A stretch of DNA of 21,041 bases from Nitrospinota bacterium (GCA_015231995.1 JADGAO010000029.1:1-21041); one strand, 5' to 3'; counted from the first letter of the stretch, positions 7,763 through 15,394 are shown. Numbers and translations: made by a program. The notes: generated from the sequence alone by a model not told the origin.

Positions 7763-8121
7763 AAACGCTTAACCGAGGTTTAGCCGACAGGACGCGGCTG
7801 TGCTACAATTGTGCGCTGGATAAGAAGGCGGAGGACGTGCTTGCGCTCGATGTGAGCGGGATTTCGGACGTGGCGGACGTTTTCATCATCGCCAGCGGGA
7901 ACTCCCGGCAACAGGCGCTGGCGATAATCGGCGCCATCGAAGAAGGGCTCAGGAGCCGCGGGGAGAGAAGCTACCACATCGAGGGTTATGAAAACGCGAC
8001 GTGGATACTGCTGGACGCAGGCGACATCGTCGTCCATGTGTTCCAGCCGGAAACGAGGGAGTATTACGGGCTTGAGAGGCTGTGGGCCGACGCTGTGGCG
8101 TTCGAATTCGACGTGGAATAA
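7759..8121 (+). CDS. rsfS: Ribosomal silencing factor RsfS
   Basis: RsfS binds ribosomal protein uL14 and blocks subunit joining when nutrients are poor. The conserved core KKAEDVLALDVSGISDVADVF, FIIASGNS and the C-terminal WADAV are clear. The first conventional start, GTG 7837, would remove the conserved N-terminal helix and begin inside the core. No ATG, GTG or TTG exists in frame between the stop at 7708-7710 and that GTG. CTG 7759-7761 forms a CTGA overlap with the nadD stop and lies 10 bases after the purine-rich AGGGGG (7743-7748). It gives 120 aa, the usual family length, and adds the expected helix ending CALDKKAED. The CTG start is inference, while the gene identity is firm. nadD-rsfS order is common. 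Confidence 0.88.
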   Translation: MKTLNRGLADRTRLCYNCALDKKAEDVLALDVSGISDVADVFIIASGNSRQQALAIIGAIEEGLRSRGERSYHIEGYENATWILLDAGDIVVHVFQPETREYYGLERLWADAVAFEFDVE

Positions 8122-8148
8122 AATATCATGATGGAAGCATGAAGGGTC

Positions 8149-8511
8149 ATGGACAAAGATAAACTGGAAAAGTTTCGCGGCGTTCTTACTGATATGAGGG
8201 CGAGGATAGCGGGGGATTTCGAACGGGCTGTCCAGGCCGGGGCGGAGGAGTTCGGCGCGGATGTCCCCGACATCAACGACGACGCCACACGCGCCATCAA
8301 CCGCACGGTGATGATGGAAATCGGCGGCAAAAGCCATGAGACCCTCATGCAGATAGACGATGCGTTAAGCCGCATCGGCGCAGGGGCTTATGGCGAGTGC
8401 ATGGAATGCGGCGAGGAAATACCGGAGAAACGGCTGGAGCTTCTTCCGTTCGCCCAGTTCTGCGTGAACTGCAAAGAGAAACTGGAAAAAGAAGGGCCGG
8501 AAGGCTCTTAG
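8149..8511 (+). CDS. dksA: DksA/TraR-family transcription factor
   Basis: DksA proteins enter the secondary channel of RNA polymerase and, with ppGpp, tune rRNA and stress promoters. The 120-aa protein has an N-terminal coiled-coil-like region, then a C4 zinc finger with Cys84, Cys87, Cys105 and Cys108. The coiled-coil tip bears DINDDA (residues 41-46), which satisfies the functional D-x-x-D-x-A motif of DksA (Asp41, Asp44, Ala46). It is shorter than E. coli DksA (151 aa), as in many non-gammaproteobacterial members. The gene lies 27 bp after rsfS and 9 bp before the TPR gene, probably in one transcript. A less specific TraR/YbiI-type role remains possible. Confidence 0.87.
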   Translation: MDKDKLEKFRGVLTDMRARIAGDFERAVQAGAEEFGADVPDINDDATRAINRTVMMEIGGKSHETLMQIDDALSRIGAGAYGECMECGEEIPEKRLELLPFAQFCVNCKEKLEKEGPEGS

Positions 8512-8520
8512 GCGCGGCTT

Positions 8521-9741
8521 ATGCCACTGCGCCTGCTTTTCCTGCTCGCTTCGGCTCTCGCCCTTTCCCTTTACCTCATGTATCTCAACGCCAGTCCGAT
8601 CCAGGTCACTTTATATCCCGGCGTCACGCAGACGGCTTCCGTCTCCGTGTTCGCGCTGGGCGCGTACTGCCTGGGCGTGGTCTCCGTTTTCCTCCTCTAT
8701 TTCTACGACACGCTGGTACAGGCCCTCGATTCCATGAAAGAGGCCGCCTACGAGCGCAAGATGGCGCGCGCCAGGGCTTTGATAGAATCGGGCCGGGACA
8801 AAATAGCCGTCCAGAGCTGGCGCGAGGCCGAGAAACTTTTCAACAAGGCGCTTGCGCTGGCCCCGGACAGCGTTCCGGCCATGATAGCCCTCGGCGATCT
8901 CAAGCGTGACGGCGGGGAGCTGGCCGAAGCCGTAAGCCTCCATTCGCGCGCGCTGGCCGTGGACCCCGAATCGGCCTCTGCGGGACTTTCCCTTGCGGAG
9001 GATTTCATACGCCAAGACTCGATCGACCCGGCCCTCAACATCCTGCGCGATGTGCGGCAGGCGGCGGGCCGCTCTTTGCCGCCGCTTGTGAGGATGCGGG
9101 ACATATACGCCGGAACCGGCTCCTACACGGATGCGCTGGAGGTTCAAAAAGAAATAGTCTCCCTCGTCTCCGGGGAGCGGGCCGTCAAGGAACGGGGGCT
9201 TACGGCCTATTTCCACATGAGGATCGCCGAAGGCCATTTTTTACGCAACGAGTTCGGCGACGCGGTGGACGGGTATCAGGCCGCGATCCGCGTTGATGAA
9301 AACTGCGAGCAGGCTTATATCAAGCTCGCCTTCGTCCTCACAAGGATCGGACGGGAGGGCGAGAGCGTCGCCGCGCTTCGAAAAGGTTTTACTGCAACCC
9401 GGTCGCCGGTCATCTTCAAATCGCTGGTTTCGGCCCTTATCCAATCGGGCGATATGAAATCAGCCGAAAAAGAGATATCGCAGGCCATGTCATCCAATCC
9501 CGACGAGCCGACGTTGAACCTGTTGTTGGCGGGGGTGCATATCCGCTCCGGCGATTATCCTTCCGCGCGTCGGGCGTTGGAGAAAGTTGGCGACAGCCTT
9601 TCCGGCTCCGTTCTTTATAACCTCACGGAGGCGAAAATCCGCCGTGGCGAAAACAACGTGGACTGGGCGTTGATGGCGTTGGACAAGGCGTATATCGCGG
9701 CGTCGGAGTCCATGTTTGCATCGGACGGGGATGTTGAGTAG
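8521..9741 (+). CDS. Membrane-anchored TPR protein, LapA/LapB-like
   Basis: The protein has 406 aa. Residues 1 to about 62 contain two hydrophobic segments (about 4-22 and 42-60) separated by NASPIQVTLYPG, which resembles the LapA (DUF1049) domain. The rest is a run of tetratricopeptide-like helical repeats (e.g. WREAEKLFNKALALAPDS, ELAEAVSLHSRALAVDPES, EFGDAVDGYQAAIRVDENC). In E. coli, LapA and LapB help assemble LPS and regulate LpxC. This looks like both in one chain, but the C-terminal rubredoxin-like CxxC metal site of LapB is absent. The cytoplasmic TPR domain would be tethered to the inner membrane. Function in LPS control is inference; a generic TPR scaffold is the alternative. Confidence 0.75.
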   Translation: MPLRLLFLLASALALSLYLMYLNASPIQVTLYPGVTQTASVSVFALGAYCLGVVSVFLLYFYDTLVQALDSMKEAAYERKMARARALIESGRDKIAVQSWREAEKLFNKALALAPDSVPAMIALGDLKRDGGELAEAVSLHSRALAVDPESASAGLSLAEDFIRQDSIDPALNILRDVRQAAGRSLPPLVRMRDIYAGTGSYTDALEVQKEIVSLVSGERAVKERGLTAYFHMRIAEGHFLRNEFGDAVDGYQAAIRVDENCEQAYIKLAFVLTRIGREGESVAALRKGFTATRSPVIFKSLVSALIQSGDMKSAEKEISQAMSSNPDEPTLNLLLAGVHIRSGDYPSARRALEKVGDSLSGSVLYNLTEAKIRRGENNVDWALMALDKAYIAASESMFASDGDVE

Positions 9742-9798
9742 GTTGCGGCATTAAAGCGGGTTAAAATAAGAACAAGAGAATTTCACGAAGGACAGAAT

Positions 9799-9984
9799 AT
9801 GTTGTCGGCCAAAGAACGAGTAGAGGAAATCGTTCATAAACTACCCCCAGACGCTACCTGCGATGAAATTATAAGGGAGCTTGCGTTTGAGCGGATGGTG
9901 GAGCGTGGGTTGGCGGACTCCCGCGCAGGGAAAGTTATCTCCAACGATGAAATGCGGCGCAGGATTGGCCAGTGGCGGTTTTAA
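9799..9984 (+). CDS. Small antitoxin-like protein (addiction-module component type)
   Basis: This 61-aa acidic/basic helical protein has the pattern KERVEEIVHKLPPDATCDEIIRELAF, then ERMVERGLADSRAGKVISNDEMRRRIGQW. Small proteins of this look usually stand upstream of RelE/ParE-type toxins and act as antitoxins. No RelE/ParE gene follows; hicB comes next after 21 bp. A good ribosome site, GAAGGA (9787-9792), stands 6 bases before the ATG. It may be a relic of a lost toxin-antitoxin pair or an orphan antitoxin. I recognise the general type only, not a specific family. Confidence 0.6.
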   Translation: MLSAKERVEEIVHKLPPDATCDEIIRELAFERMVERGLADSRAGKVISNDEMRRRIGQWRF

Positions 9985-10005
9985 CGGCTTTCTGAAGGCA
10001 TTGAC

Positions 10006-10236
10006 ATGAAAAGAAACGTAATACAAATCATCCTGTATCCGGGCAATGAAGGCGGCTATGTCGCCGAGTGCGTCAGCCTGCCGGTTGTTACGCAAGGCGC
10101 AACGCTGGATGAAACCGTCAAGAACATTAAGGAAGCGCTGGCCCTGCATCTGGAGGGCGAAGACCTGGTGGAAATGGGGTTGTCGCCCAATGCGCCGCTC
10201 ATCGTAAGCATGGAGCTTGAGCCGATTCATGCCTAA
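10006..10236 (+). CDS. hicB: HicB-family antitoxin (short form)
   Basis: The 76-aa protein has the HicB/UPF0150 partial RNase-H-like fold, with the typical GGYVAECVSLPVVTQGATLDE (residues 16-36, shown in part: EGGYVAECVSLP then TQGATLDET) followed by the helix VKNIKEALALHLE. HicB neutralises the HicA mRNA interferase. This short form has no C-terminal helix-turn-helix or ribbon-helix-helix domain, so it may not bind DNA by itself. It overlaps hicA by 8 bases (10229-10236), which fits tight translational coupling. The order is hicB then hicA, the reverse of E. coli. Confidence 0.88.
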   Translation: MKRNVIQIILYPGNEGGYVAECVSLPVVTQGATLDETVKNIKEALALHLEGEDLVEMGLSPNAPLIVSMELEPIHA

Positions 10237-10471
10237 ACTGCGACGCTTGTCCGGCGCACAAGTAATCGCTGTTTTGGGACGTTTTGGGTTTTATGTAGTT
10301 GGTCAGAGAGGAAGCCATGTAAAGCTGGCAAGGCTTGTCGGCGAAAGAAGGCAAATCCTCACTGTTCCCAACCATAAAGAAATAGATACGGGTACATTGA
10401 AAGCCATTTATAGACAGGCTTCCGCTTATGTTTCCGAGGTCGAATTGCAAACATATTTCTATTCGGAATAG
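10229..10471 (+). CDS. hicA: HicA-family mRNA interferase toxin
   Basis: HicA toxins cut mRNA using a double-stranded-RNA-binding-like fold. From ATG 10229 the protein has 80 aa and starts MPKLRRLSGAQVIAVLGRFGF. The catalytic histidine lies in GQRGSHVKL (His30), followed by the usual VPNHKEIDTGTLKAI (residues 46-60). An in-frame TTG at 10217 would add four residues (MSRF), but the ATG version matches the usual HicA N-terminus. The gene overlaps hicB by 8 bases. The toxin looks complete. Confidence 0.9.
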   Translation: MPKLRRLSGAQVIAVLGRFGFYVVGQRGSHVKLARLVGERRQILTVPNHKEIDTGTLKAIYRQASAYVSEVELQTYFYSE

Positions 10472-10506
10472 CCACAGGAAAATGAGCGATAAACGCCGAA
10501 GCCTGG

Positions 10507-10536
10507 TTGACCCGTAAGGCCATGTGACAATATGAG
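10507..10536 (+). promoter_or_regulatory. Candidate promoter for the MIP18-family gene
   Basis: TTGACC (10507-10512) and TATGAG (10531-10536) are spaced by 18 bases, and the start codon is at 10561. The -35 matches 5 of 6 consensus bases and the -10 matches 4 of 6. No Shine-Dalgarno is visible before the ATG. Found by eye. Confidence 0.35.
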
Positions 10537-10560
10537 CTTTAACCACTTTCACGGCCTGCA

Positions 10561-10866
10561 ATGATACCTACTGAAAAGATACTGGAGCCGTTGAGCGCGG
10601 TCATAGACCCGGAGGTGGGGCTTAACATCGTCGAGATGGGGCTTGTGTACCGCGCAGAAGAAAAAGAGAGCGGGATTTTCGTCGAGATGACGATGACCTC
10701 CCCCGCATGTCCGATGGGCGGTTATATCCAGAAACAGGCGGAGGCGGCTCTGCGTTCCGCTTTCCCCAAAGCCTCACAGGTGAACGTCAGCCTCGTCTGG
10801 GACCCTCCGTGGGGGCCGGATAAAATGACCGACGATGCTAAGAAAAAGCTGGGCATCAAAAAATAA
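10561..10866 (+). CDS. MIP18/DUF59-family Fe-S cluster assembly protein (SufT/PaaD-like)
   Basis: The 101-aa protein shows the family hallmarks IDPEVGLNIVEMGLVY (residues 15-30), TSPACPMGG (46-54, with the conserved Cys50) and the C-terminal VWDPPWGPDKM segment. Members such as SufT, PaaD and eukaryotic MIP18 act in maturation of iron-sulfur proteins. There is no suf operon around it, so its client is unknown. The following NnrS-like membrane gene starts 21 bp later on the same strand and could be co-transcribed. Confidence 0.88.
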   Translation: MIPTEKILEPLSAVIDPEVGLNIVEMGLVYRAEEKESGIFVEMTMTSPACPMGGYIQKQAEAALRSAFPKASQVNVSLVWDPPWGPDKMTDDAKKKLGIKK

Positions 10867-10887
10867 TAAACCAGATCGGAAGTAGCG

Positions 10888-11967
10888 ATGTCGTCTCCAT
10901 ATTTCAAGCTTCGCCCCCCCATTATGTTGATGGGCATGTTGTCGCTTATCGCCGGGCTTATCGCAGGATTGCAAAGGCTGGGGATGAACGTGCCTTTGGG
11001 AGCCGGGCATCTGCCGGAATATCACGGGCCGTTGATGATATGCGGTTTTCTGGGAACCGTCATCGGGCTGGAACGCTCCGTCGCGCTCGGCAGGCTGTAC
11101 GCATACGCCGCGCCCGCGTTGACGGGCGTGGGGAGTCTTCTGCTGGTCTTCGGCGTATCGGACGAAGGCGGCAAAATACTGCTCACCTGCGGGAGCCTGA
11201 TACTGGCGGCTGTGTTCATATCCATACTTCGGCTTCAGATGGCGATGGCCACTGTCCTGATGGGACTGGCCGCGTTCATGTGGGCCGTGGGAAACGTGCT
11301 GTGGGTGTCGGGGATGACCGTGCCTGCCGTCACCCCCTGGTGGGCGGCGTTTCTGGTGTTGACGATATCCGGCGAGAGGCTGGAGCTTTCCCGCCTTCTT
11401 CAACTTACCCGCTCCGCAAACGCCGCGTTCCTTCTGGCCGTCGGCGTGTTCGTCTCTGGCGTGGCGCTGACGGTTGTGGCTCCGCTTGCGGGGTTGAAAA
11501 TCATGGGGATTGGCATGATCGGGCTTGCGTTGTGGCTTGGGACTCACGACATAGCTCGGCATACGATAAAAATGACGGGGTTGACCCGCTTCGTGGCCGT
11601 CTGCCTGCTGACCGGTTATTTCTGGCTTGGAGTCAGCGGCGTCATGACTTTTTTCGTGGACGGGTTAGGCTCCGGCCCAATGTACGACGCTATGCTACAC
11701 GCGCTGTTTCTGGGGTTCGTGTTCGCGATGATCTTCGGCCACGCGCCGATAATTTTCCCCGCCGTGTTGGAAGTGGCCGTTCCATACACCCCCGCGTTTT
11801 ACGCGCATCTTATTGTGCTGGAGATTTCGCTGTTGGCGAGGGTTGCCTCCGATGTCGGCGGCATAAGCAAAGCCGTGGCGCACGCAGGCGCGTTGAACGA
11901 AGCGGCGTTGATTCTGTTTTTGTTGAATACGGTTACGGCGGTTGTACGGGGGAAGTTGGGGAAGTAG
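10888..11967 (+). CDS. NnrS-like polytopic membrane protein
   Basis: The 359-aa protein is almost wholly hydrophobic, with about ten to twelve transmembrane helices. Histidines and motifs reminiscent of NnrS are HGPLMICGFLGTVIGLE (His46) and HALFLGFVFAMIFGHAPIIFP (His271, His285), plus His220, His225 and His307 near membrane borders. NnrS is a heme- and copper-containing membrane protein linked to nitric-oxide stress. Similarity here is by pattern, so heme or metal binding is inference. A GGAAG lies 8 bases before the ATG. No denitrification genes lie nearby. The gene converges on the CHASE2 cyclase gene, 46 bp away. Confidence 0.6.
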   Translation: MSSPYFKLRPPIMLMGMLSLIAGLIAGLQRLGMNVPLGAGHLPEYHGPLMICGFLGTVIGLERSVALGRLYAYAAPALTGVGSLLLVFGVSDEGGKILLTCGSLILAAVFISILRLQMAMATVLMGLAAFMWAVGNVLWVSGMTVPAVTPWWAAFLVLTISGERLELSRLLQLTRSANAAFLLAVGVFVSGVALTVVAPLAGLKIMGIGMIGLALWLGTHDIARHTIKMTGLTRFVAVCLLTGYFWLGVSGVMTFFVDGLGSGPMYDAMLHALFLGFVFAMIFGHAPIIFPAVLEVAVPYTPAFYAHLIVLEISLLARVASDVGGISKAVAHAGALNEAALILFLLNTVTAVVRGKLGK

Positions 11968-12013
11968 CGGGGTGAGCGATAGCCCGCTGTTATAGAGGCG
12001 GCAGTTCGCCCCC

Positions 12014-14251
12014 TCACTTCGCCATGTCGTAAACCCTGTCCCAATCGGGGGCCGGGGGCGACTCTATAAGCTCCGCGCATCTCTTTAAATAAAGTTTGCA
12101 CGCGCCGTCGCCGCCGCGTTTCAACCGGTCGCAGTACGAAAACAATTCCGTCGCCTTCGAGAAATCCATGTCGCGGAACGTCTTGAGCGCGTGGGCGAAC
12201 GCATGGGCGAACATCCGCTGAGGCTCCGCCGAGTCTTCCATCGTTTCCATCACCTCGAACAGGCGTATCGCGTCTTTCTTGCCCTGCACCCGCACCATGT
12301 CCAGCTCCCTGCAAAGGAACAGGTCTTTGATGTGGCCGTGGGTAAACTCGGATATCAGTATGTACGACCCGTAATATTTGTTGACTCCCTCCAGCCTCGC
12401 CGCAAGGTTCACGGAGTCGCCCATCATGGTGTAGTCCATCCTCTCGCGCGACCCCATGTTGCCGACAACCATCGGCCCGGTGTTTATGCCCATGCGCACG
12501 TTAAGCTCGTCCTTGCCCTGCTTGCGCCAGTTCTCGCGCATCACGGCGAGCCTGCGTTGCATTATGACCGCCGAGCGCACGCAAAGCTCCGCGTGGTTCT
12601 CCGCGATCAACGGGGCGCCCCAGAACGCGATTATCGCGTCGCCCTCGTATTTGTCCACCGTGCCGTCGAACTCGTGGATGATGTCCGACATCGCCGACAG
12701 GTATTCGTTTAGCAAAAGCACAAGCTCCGTCGGCGGCAGTTTTTCCGATATCGTGGTGAACCCCGCCACGTCGGAGAAATAGGCCGTCATCACGCGTTTC
12801 TCCCCGCCAAGCTTGAGCAGGCCGGGGTTGTCGATGATCATGTTGATGACTTTCGGCGACAGGTACCTGCCGAAAGCGTCTTTGATGAAGCGTTTTGATT
12901 TCTGCTCCGTCAGATACTGGTGCGTCGTCACCGTGATAAACCCCGTGATTATCATCAGGCCCGGCGTGACGGAGTTGAGCCACAACTGCGCCTCCGTGAA
13001 CATGTAGTAATTGAACATCCACAGCGACACGAACATAAGTGCGGTCATCGTCAGGCCCGGTATGATCCCGACCCTGCGAAGGATGAAAATGAGAAGTACG
13101 CCGATGACGCCGGTGAGGAATGTGTCGTAAAGGTTCTGCCACGCCTTCTTGCTTATCGCCTTGCCGGTGAGCGCGTTGGAGGCCGCAGTAGCCTGCACCT
13201 CCACGCCGGCCGTGTAGCCGAAAGGGGTCACGCGAAGATCGTAAAGCTGTGTGGCCGTCGCGCCGATGAAAACGATCTTCCCTTCAATGGCGCTTCTTGT
13301 ATCCGGGTCGTTGAACGCCTTTGACATCACGTCCGCCGCCGATATGATTGGAAAAGTGCTGTCCGGCCCCAGGTATCGCAACAGCATCCGCCCGTGAGCG
13401 TCCATGGGGATGAAATTGTCGCCATACCCTATCCCGGAAAACATGTTGTCGCGGAACACGGCCCGCGCGTTCTGGTAGTCGCCGGAATACATCAGGGCCG
13501 CAGAGAGCGCCAGCGACGGGAATAAGTCGCCCCTGTGCTCCATCACAAGCGGATGGGAGCGTATCACGCCGTCCTGTTCCATCCATGTGTTCAGGAAACC
13601 AGCCGCCGCTCCAGATTCCTGGATTATAGGGATGTTCGGCTCCACCCCGCTGACGGTGAACCCGATGTGCGTCTCCTTGCTCTCCCTGTCGCGCTGGACT
13701 TGTTTGATGCGGAAGGGTTTGATCAGCGGAAATTTTATCTCGTCGGCTTCTGCGGCGTAGACGGCCTCGTCCTTGCCGTGGAACAGGAACCCGGTCACCA
13801 CGTTACCCGCGTTTTTGATGGCCGTGCCCAGAGCCGCGTCGCGTGAACTGACTTTCTTGAGCCGCTCCAGCTCCTCGATGAAATCGGGCGCCTTTTCCTG
13901 CAGTGAGGCGATATCGGCGATGAAGCTGATTCTGTCGAGGATATCTTTGGCGTCTTTGTCCGCCTGGGTGGAGAAGGATATGTCCAGCGCCACCACCTTT
14001 GCGTTGTACCCGGCGAGTTTGGTCACCAGCTGGCCGATCACATCCCTCGGCCACGGCCACCTGCCGTGCGCGTCCAGCGATTTCTGGTCAATGCCGACGA
14101 TGACTATCCGAGGATCGGCCTGGTAGGGGGCGGAATATTTGGTTAACAGGTCGAATATCTTTAGTTCGAAAATCTCGATGAAATACGGGGGATAGAAGGC
14201 CAGCGCCATGAGCGCGGCCATGATGAAGAAGTAAATCCTGTTAAGCGTCAA
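12014..14251 (-). CDS. CHASE2-domain class III nucleotide cyclase
   Basis: The protein has 745 aa: a short N-terminal membrane segment (about 5-24), an extracytoplasmic CHASE2 sensor (about 30-370, with IVIVGIDQKSLDAHGRWPWPR and KIVFIGATATQLYD), three transmembrane helices (about 375-445) and a class III cyclase domain (about 480-670). Metal ligands are Asp494 (FSDVAGF) and Asp538 (YEGDAI). The adenine-selecting pair reads Lys534 and Thr608 (YTMMGDSVN), the K/T pattern of class IIIb adenylyl cyclases. Asn615 and Arg619 stabilise the transition state. It should make cAMP in response to an unknown periplasmic signal. The start is TTG at 14251, since a stop lies two codons upstream; ATG 14221 is the alternative. 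A helical C-terminal tail of about 75 residues is of unknown use. Confidence 0.92.
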   Translation of the reverse strand: MTLNRIYFFIMAALMALAFYPPYFIEIFELKIFDLLTKYSAPYQADPRIVIVGIDQKSLDAHGRWPWPRDVIGQLVTKLAGYNAKVVALDISFSTQADKDAKDILDRISFIADIASLQEKAPDFIEELERLKKVSSRDAALGTAIKNAGNVVTGFLFHGKDEAVYAAEADEIKFPLIKPFRIKQVQRDRESKETHIGFTVSGVEPNIPIIQESGAAAGFLNTWMEQDGVIRSHPLVMEHRGDLFPSLALSAALMYSGDYQNARAVFRDNMFSGIGYGDNFIPMDAHGRMLLRYLGPDSTFPIISAADVMSKAFNDPDTRSAIEGKIVFIGATATQLYDLRVTPFGYTAGVEVQATAASNALTGKAISKKAWQNLYDTFLTGVIGVLLIFILRRVGIIPGLTMTALMFVSLWMFNYYMFTEAQLWLNSVTPGLMIITGFITVTTHQYLTEQKSKRFIKDAFGRYLSPKVINMIIDNPGLLKLGGEKRVMTAYFSDVAGFTTISEKLPPTELVLLLNEYLSAMSDIIHEFDGTVDKYEGDAIIAFWGAPLIAENHAELCVRSAVIMQRRLAVMRENWRKQGKDELNVRMGINTGPMVVGNMGSRERMDYTMMGDSVNLAARLEGVNKYYGSYILISEFTHGHIKDLFLCRELDMVRVQGKKDAIRLFEVMETMEDSAEPQRMFAHAFAHALKTFRDMDFSKATELFSYCDRLKRGGDGACKLYLKRCAELIESPPAPDWDRVYDMAK

Positions 14252-14617
14252 GCTTTAAAGCGATCCCACGCCGTCAAAAAAAGGCCAGCCCAATGGACCG
14301 GCTCATGCCAAAAACCTCACACGGATGTCACATCCGCGTTGAGGGCATTATATACCGCAGGATATGTAGTGTTGGCGCCTTTTTTTGCGTGGGGCTCTAT
14401 TGGCGCGCCTGTATTGTAGGGGCGCATCGCTCTGCGCCCGTCTTAAAGAAGGGCGATTCACGAATCGCCCCTACCATCGGAAGGGAAAGTGGGATCCCCC
14501 CCATCAAAAACCCCTAAAGTAAATTTCCGCTCCCGCCGACAAATCAGGTAACTGGGATTGCATCTGAAGTCCCAGCCAAATCGTCTGCTGTATTATTTGA
14601 AAGGACGAAGTGAAGTC
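14252..14617. repeat. Spacer with REP-like double hairpin
   Basis: This 366-bp divergent spacer has no credible gene. At 14416-14474 an element is bounded by inverted GTAGGGGCG (14416-14424) and CGCCCCTAC (14466-14474). Inside lie two hairpins: GGGCGCA/TGCGCCC (14420-14426/14433-14439, 6-base loop) and GGGCGATTC/GAATCGCCC (14451-14459/14462-14470, 2-base loop). This is the build of a dispersed REP-type element. The promoters for the divergent cyclase and PilZ genes must lie in the rest, but I could not fix them. Confidence 0.7.
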
Positions 14618-15358
14618 ATGGCATGGCTACCTTTTTTCGGCGGCTCCAAAAAAACCGGCAAAGCGGAATCCGGCGACGCTATGGCCGTTATCAAATCCGC
14701 AGTCAAAACCAAACGTAAAGTGACCGTCACCCTTCCAGACTCGCAAGGCGAACAACGTCGCTCTTTCTTTGTAGGCGTCAACGAGGGGGGGGAACCGGGG
14801 TTCTACATCGATCTCATGCTACAGGACGATTTCGCGCAATCGCTCGAGCCGGATCGCACTTTGGCCGTCATGCGGTTTATGCTCACCGGGGCGCCGCACG
14901 AGTTGAAAGCCGTCTACGCCGGAGTCGAAGATTTTGACGGATACCCGTCGCTCAAGTTCCATCCGCCGGTAAGCGTGGAAAACCTACAGCGCCGCAAGTT
15001 CTTCCGCGTGGAGCCGAAGATGAGCGAACCTGTCGACCTGGCAATCCAGAGCGGGCTCAACGAGACCACCAGCGCGCTTGATATCAGCCTCGGCGGAGCG
15101 CGGTTCCGCGCGTCAAACAAGGTCAACGAAGGCGAGGCGTTCGAGCTTACGATGAAGATTCCCGGCGCGCCATCGTCCATCCTCAGCGCGATGGCTTACG
15201 TCAGGGATTGCACGCATGCGGATACGACGCGGCGCGCCAAAACCGGGAAACCGTATTGCGTGCGCGTGGAGTTCGACAGGATAGACGACAGGTCGGCCCA
15301 CTCGCTAAACAAATACGTTTTCAACCGCCAGAGAGAGATAGCTTTCTTCTTCAGTTAA
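14618..15358 (+). CDS. PilZ-domain cyclic-di-GMP receptor (YcgR-like layout)
   Basis: The 246-aa protein has an N-terminal beta-rich domain (about 25-120) and a C-terminal PilZ domain (about 123-240). Cyclic-di-GMP-binding motifs are intact: RRKFFR (125-130, giving R-x-x-x-R) and DISLGG (155-160, D-x-S-x-x-G). This two-domain layout resembles YcgR, which brakes the flagellar motor. The first ATG with a purine-rich leader is 14618; an in-frame TTG at 14558 would add 20 residues. The gene is followed by fliN after 61 bp, which fits a flagellar output. The identity of the N-terminal domain as YcgR-N is inference. Confidence 0.85.
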   Translation: MAWLPFFGGSKKTGKAESGDAMAVIKSAVKTKRKVTVTLPDSQGEQRRSFFVGVNEGGEPGFYIDLMLQDDFAQSLEPDRTLAVMRFMLTGAPHELKAVYAGVEDFDGYPSLKFHPPVSVENLQRRKFFRVEPKMSEPVDLAIQSGLNETTSALDISLGGARFRASNKVNEGEAFELTMKIPGAPSSILSAMAYVRDCTHADTTRRAKTGKPYCVRVEFDRIDDRSAHSLNKYVFNRQREIAFFFS

Positions 15359-15385
15359 AAGGTTCAACGCAGGAGGCCGGCTTTT

Positions 15386-15394
15386 TGCTATAAT
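15386..15394 (+). promoter_or_regulatory. Extended -10 promoter before fliN
   Basis: TGCTATAAT at 15386-15394 is a perfect extended -10 element (TGn plus TATAAT), 26 bases before the fliN ATG. A TTCAAC at 15363-15368 is 20 bases upstream, too far for a standard -35. Transcription would start near 15401. Confidence 0.5.

Noticed and set aside
7801..7810. TGCTACAAT resembling an extended -10 promoter
   Set aside because: It lies inside the conserved N-terminal coding part of rsfS and no further evidence supports a promoter.
11040..11975. Plus-strand ORF of 311 codons in another frame of the NnrS-like gene
   Set aside because: It is very Arg-rich and has no hydrophobic pattern. The other frame shows regular transmembrane helices.
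11966..11988. Inverted repeat AGCGGG/CCCGCT between the convergent NnrS-like and cyclase genes, considered as a terminator
   Set aside because: The 11-base loop is long, the stem is only 6 bp, part of it overlaps the stop codon, and no T-run follows on either strand.
14293..14517. Plus-strand 74-codon ORF in the cyclase/PilZ spacer
   Set aside because: Its C-terminal half is the REP-like double hairpin translated, and no ribosome site or family resemblance is seen.
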